NCBI GenBank assembly: GCA_001897995.1 | Contig: MKRV01000158.1 | Coordinates: 1-36,545 of the forward strand | DNA from: Alphaproteobacteria bacterium 65-37 | GTDB taxonomy: Bacteria > Pseudomonadota > Alphaproteobacteria > Reyranellales > Reyranellaceae | DNA: 36,545 nucleotides | Direction: 5' to 3' | Made by a program: the position numbers and the translations under genes | Shown: one piece after another, positions 35,191-36,545 of the stretch | Layout of the letters: every line of letters starts with the position of its first letter | Position numbering within the stretch: position 1 is the stretch's first letter | Notes under the pieces: model-generated | What the model was told of the DNA's origin: nothing | Database searches by the model: none | What the model saw: the letters and a program-made list of their open reading frames with translations, nothing else

Positions 35191-36114
35191 ATGCCATACG
35201 ACGTCCGCCGCGATTTCATCGGCTACGGCGCCAATCCGCCGAATCCCAAGTGGCCCAACGGGGCACGGATCGCGGTCAACTTCGTCATGAACTACGAAGA
35301 AGGCTCCGAGCCTTCGATGCAGGACGGCGAAGGCCATACCGAGATCGGCCTGACCGACGCCGGCCGCATGGGCCAGACGATCCAGGGCCGCGACCTCGCC
35401 GGCGAAGGCCTGTTCGAGTATGGCAGCCGCGTCGGCTTCTGGCGGCTGATGCGGCTCTTCCAGGAGCGCAACTTGCCGATGACGATCTTTGGCTGCGCGC
35501 TCGCGATGGAGCGCAACCCCGACGCCTCGGCCGCAATCGCCAAGGCGGGCTTCGACGTCTGCTCGCATGGATACCGCTGGATCAAGCACTACGAACTCAG
35601 CGAAGCCGAGGAGCGCGAGCATATCCGCAAGGCCATCACCACGATCCAGAAGATGACCGGCGAAAGGCCGCTGGGCTGGTACTGCCGCTATGGACCCAGC
35701 GTGAACACGCGGCGGCTGGTCGCCGAGGAAGGCGGCTTCCTCTACGATAGCGACTATTACGGTGACGAGTTGCCCTTCTGGATCACCGTCGACGGCAAGC
35801 AACAGCTCGTCGTGCCCTACTCCATCACCAACAACGACGGCCAGTTTGCCGCCTCGATCGGCACCTCGGACCAGTGGTTCTCCTTCGTGCGCGATGCCTT
35901 CGACATGCTCTACCGCGAAGGCGCGACGCAGCCCAAGATGATGTCGGTCGGCCTGCATATGCGCCTGATCGGCCATCCCGCGCGCGCCGTCGGGCTGGAG
36001 CGCCTGCTGGACCACATGCTGAAGCACGAGGGCGTCTGGATCACCCGCCGCATCGACATCGCACGGCATTGGATCGCCACGCATCCCTATCCCGGCAAGG
36101 GACTGAATGAGTAG
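35191..36114 (+). CDS. puuE: Allantoinase PuuE, polysaccharide-deacetylase family
   Basis: 307 residues. Cofactor-light allantoinase of the polysaccharide deacetylase (NodB) superfamily, hydrolysing allantoin to allantoate. It begins with DVRRDFIGYGANPPNPKWPNGARIAVNFVMNYEEGSEPS, the hallmark of PuuE proteins, and continues with FDVCSHGYRW near 122-131 and GWYCRYGPSVNTRRL near 163-177. Other deacetylase-like activities on ureides are possible. ATG 35191 has GGAG 7 bases upstream; ATG 35188 or TTG 35185 are alternatives adding one or two residues. Confidence 0.88.
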   Translation: MPYDVRRDFIGYGANPPNPKWPNGARIAVNFVMNYEEGSEPSMQDGEGHTEIGLTDAGRMGQTIQGRDLAGEGLFEYGSRVGFWRLMRLFQERNLPMTIFGCALAMERNPDASAAIAKAGFDVCSHGYRWIKHYELSEAEEREHIRKAITTIQKMTGERPLGWYCRYGPSVNTRRLVAEEGGFLYDSDYYGDELPFWITVDGKQQLVVPYSITNNDGQFAASIGTSDQWFSFVRDAFDMLYREGATQPKMMSVGLHMRLIGHPARAVGLERLLDHMLKHEGVWITRRIDIARHWIATHPYPGKGLNE

Positions 36115-36125
36115 TATCACCCGCC

Positions 36126-36458
36126 ATGGCGGGAGGCTTCGAGATCGTTCGCGACTGGCGGCAGACGGAAGCCGCGTTGTTGGCTGCCCGCGCCAATGGC
36201 ACGGCGCCCATCTTGCTGACGCCTGAAGACGCCGCGTCGCGTTACGGCGCGGGCTATCTCGGCGCGCTGGAAGCTCGTGCCCGGCGCGAATATCCCGACG
36301 TCGCGTTCACGCTGATCGTCGATTGCGGTGACGCGCCGGGCTACGCCCTCGCTTGCCTGCGCGCCGGCGTCTCGAAGATCTCGCTCAGCACCTGGAACGA
36401 CAAGATCGCCGACATCGCCCGCCAAATGGGCGCCGAACTGGTGAGGAGACCGTCATGA
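36126..36458 (+). CDS. Small protein of unknown function in ureide operon
   Basis: 110 residues, no signal peptide or membrane segment. I do not recognise it. It alternates strands and helices: APILLTPEDAASRYGAGYLGALEARARREYPDVAFTLIVDCGDAPGYALACLRAGVSKISLSTWNDKIADIARQMGAELVRRP, which could be a small alpha/beta sandwich or a half-barrel. It starts 11 bases after puuE and its TGA overlaps the ATG of the next gene by 4 bases, so it is co-translated with two PuuE-like genes and very likely works with them. Codon use matches its neighbours. Start is weakly supported: no clear ribosome-binding site. Confidence 0.75.
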   Translation: MAGGFEIVRDWRQTEAALLAARANGTAPILLTPEDAASRYGAGYLGALEARARREYPDVAFTLIVDCGDAPGYALACLRAGVSKISLSTWNDKIADIARQMGAELVRRPS

Positions 36459-36545
36459 GCTGGCAACCGACCCGCGACTTCATCGGCTACGGCGCCAACC
36501 CGCCCGATCCCCAATGGCCGGGCAACGCGCGGCTCGCGCTCAACT
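36455..36545 (+). CDS. Second PuuE-like deacetylase (N-terminal fragment, runs off window)
   Basis: Only 30 residues are visible: MSWQPTRDFIGYGANPPDPQWPGNARLALN. RDFIGYGANPP-P-WP-ARIA/LA aligns directly with the start of the puuE gene at 35191, so this is a tandem paralogue. Start ATG 36455 overlaps the previous stop (ATGA) after GAGGAG-like purines. Whether it is a second allantoinase or handles a related ureide or amide cannot be told from the fragment. Confidence 0.85.
   Translation, partial: MSWQPTRDFIGYGANPPDPQWPGNARLALN

Overview
The window is high-GC, densely coded DNA from an alphaproteobacterium. The evidence is the order of the housekeeping genes (yebC-ruvC-ruvA-ruvB-ybgC-tolQ-tolR-tolA-tolB-pal-cpoB-tilS-ftsH-folP-glmM), a 6S RNA candidate between zapA and the 5-formyltetrahydrofolate cyclo-ligase gene, and Tat-exported binding proteins. 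The gene content would suit a Rhodospirillales or Reyranella-like genome, but the genus is inference.

Region 1 (1-5.7 kb, minus strand) is a catabolic and transport cluster. It holds a complete carbohydrate-type ABC importer (Tat-exported binding protein, two permeases, UgpC/MalK-type ATPase), then an SDR dehydrogenase and the start of a malate/L-lactate-type dehydrogenase. Strong hairpins lie after the binding-protein gene and after the ATPase gene. Region 2 (6.0-9.2 kb, plus strand) is divergent from it: an HpcH/HpaI aldolase, a PLP aminotransferase and an alpha/beta hydrolase. A small GIY-YIG nuclease gene sits between the last two, bounded by a perfect 30-bp inverted repeat, so it looks like an inserted cassette.

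Region 3 (9.2-24.1 kb, minus strand) is the core block for Holliday-junction resolution, the Tol-Pal envelope machine, tRNA-Ile lysidine synthase, FtsH, dihydropteroate synthase, phosphoglucosamine mutase and ThiD. A nested double inverted repeat with covarying stems separates tilS from cpoB and may supply the tilS start codon. Region 4 (24.1-26.8 kb, minus strand) has tandem intrinsic terminators behind a highly structured unannotated segment, then a YmdB-type phosphoesterase, the cyclo-ligase, 6S RNA, zapA and a small coiled-coil gene.

Region 5 (26.9-29.9 kb, plus strand) is transketolase and glyceraldehyde-3-phosphate dehydrogenase, closed by a strong terminator. Region 6 (30.0 kb to the end) is a ureide/purine-nitrogen module. 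A divergent GntR/FCD regulator has two phased TGTGCACA palindromes at its start, and a sigma-54-like promoter faces the other way. It is followed by a polyamine-type ABC importer (ATPase, Tat-exported binding protein, two permeases), ureidoglycolate lyase, a PuuE-type allantoinase, a small unrecognised protein and the beginning of a second PuuE-like gene. Together these would import a nitrogen-rich compound (allantoin or a related ureide is my inference) and convert it through allantoate and ureidoglycolate.

No rRNA, tRNA, CRISPR array, transposase or integrase was seen.
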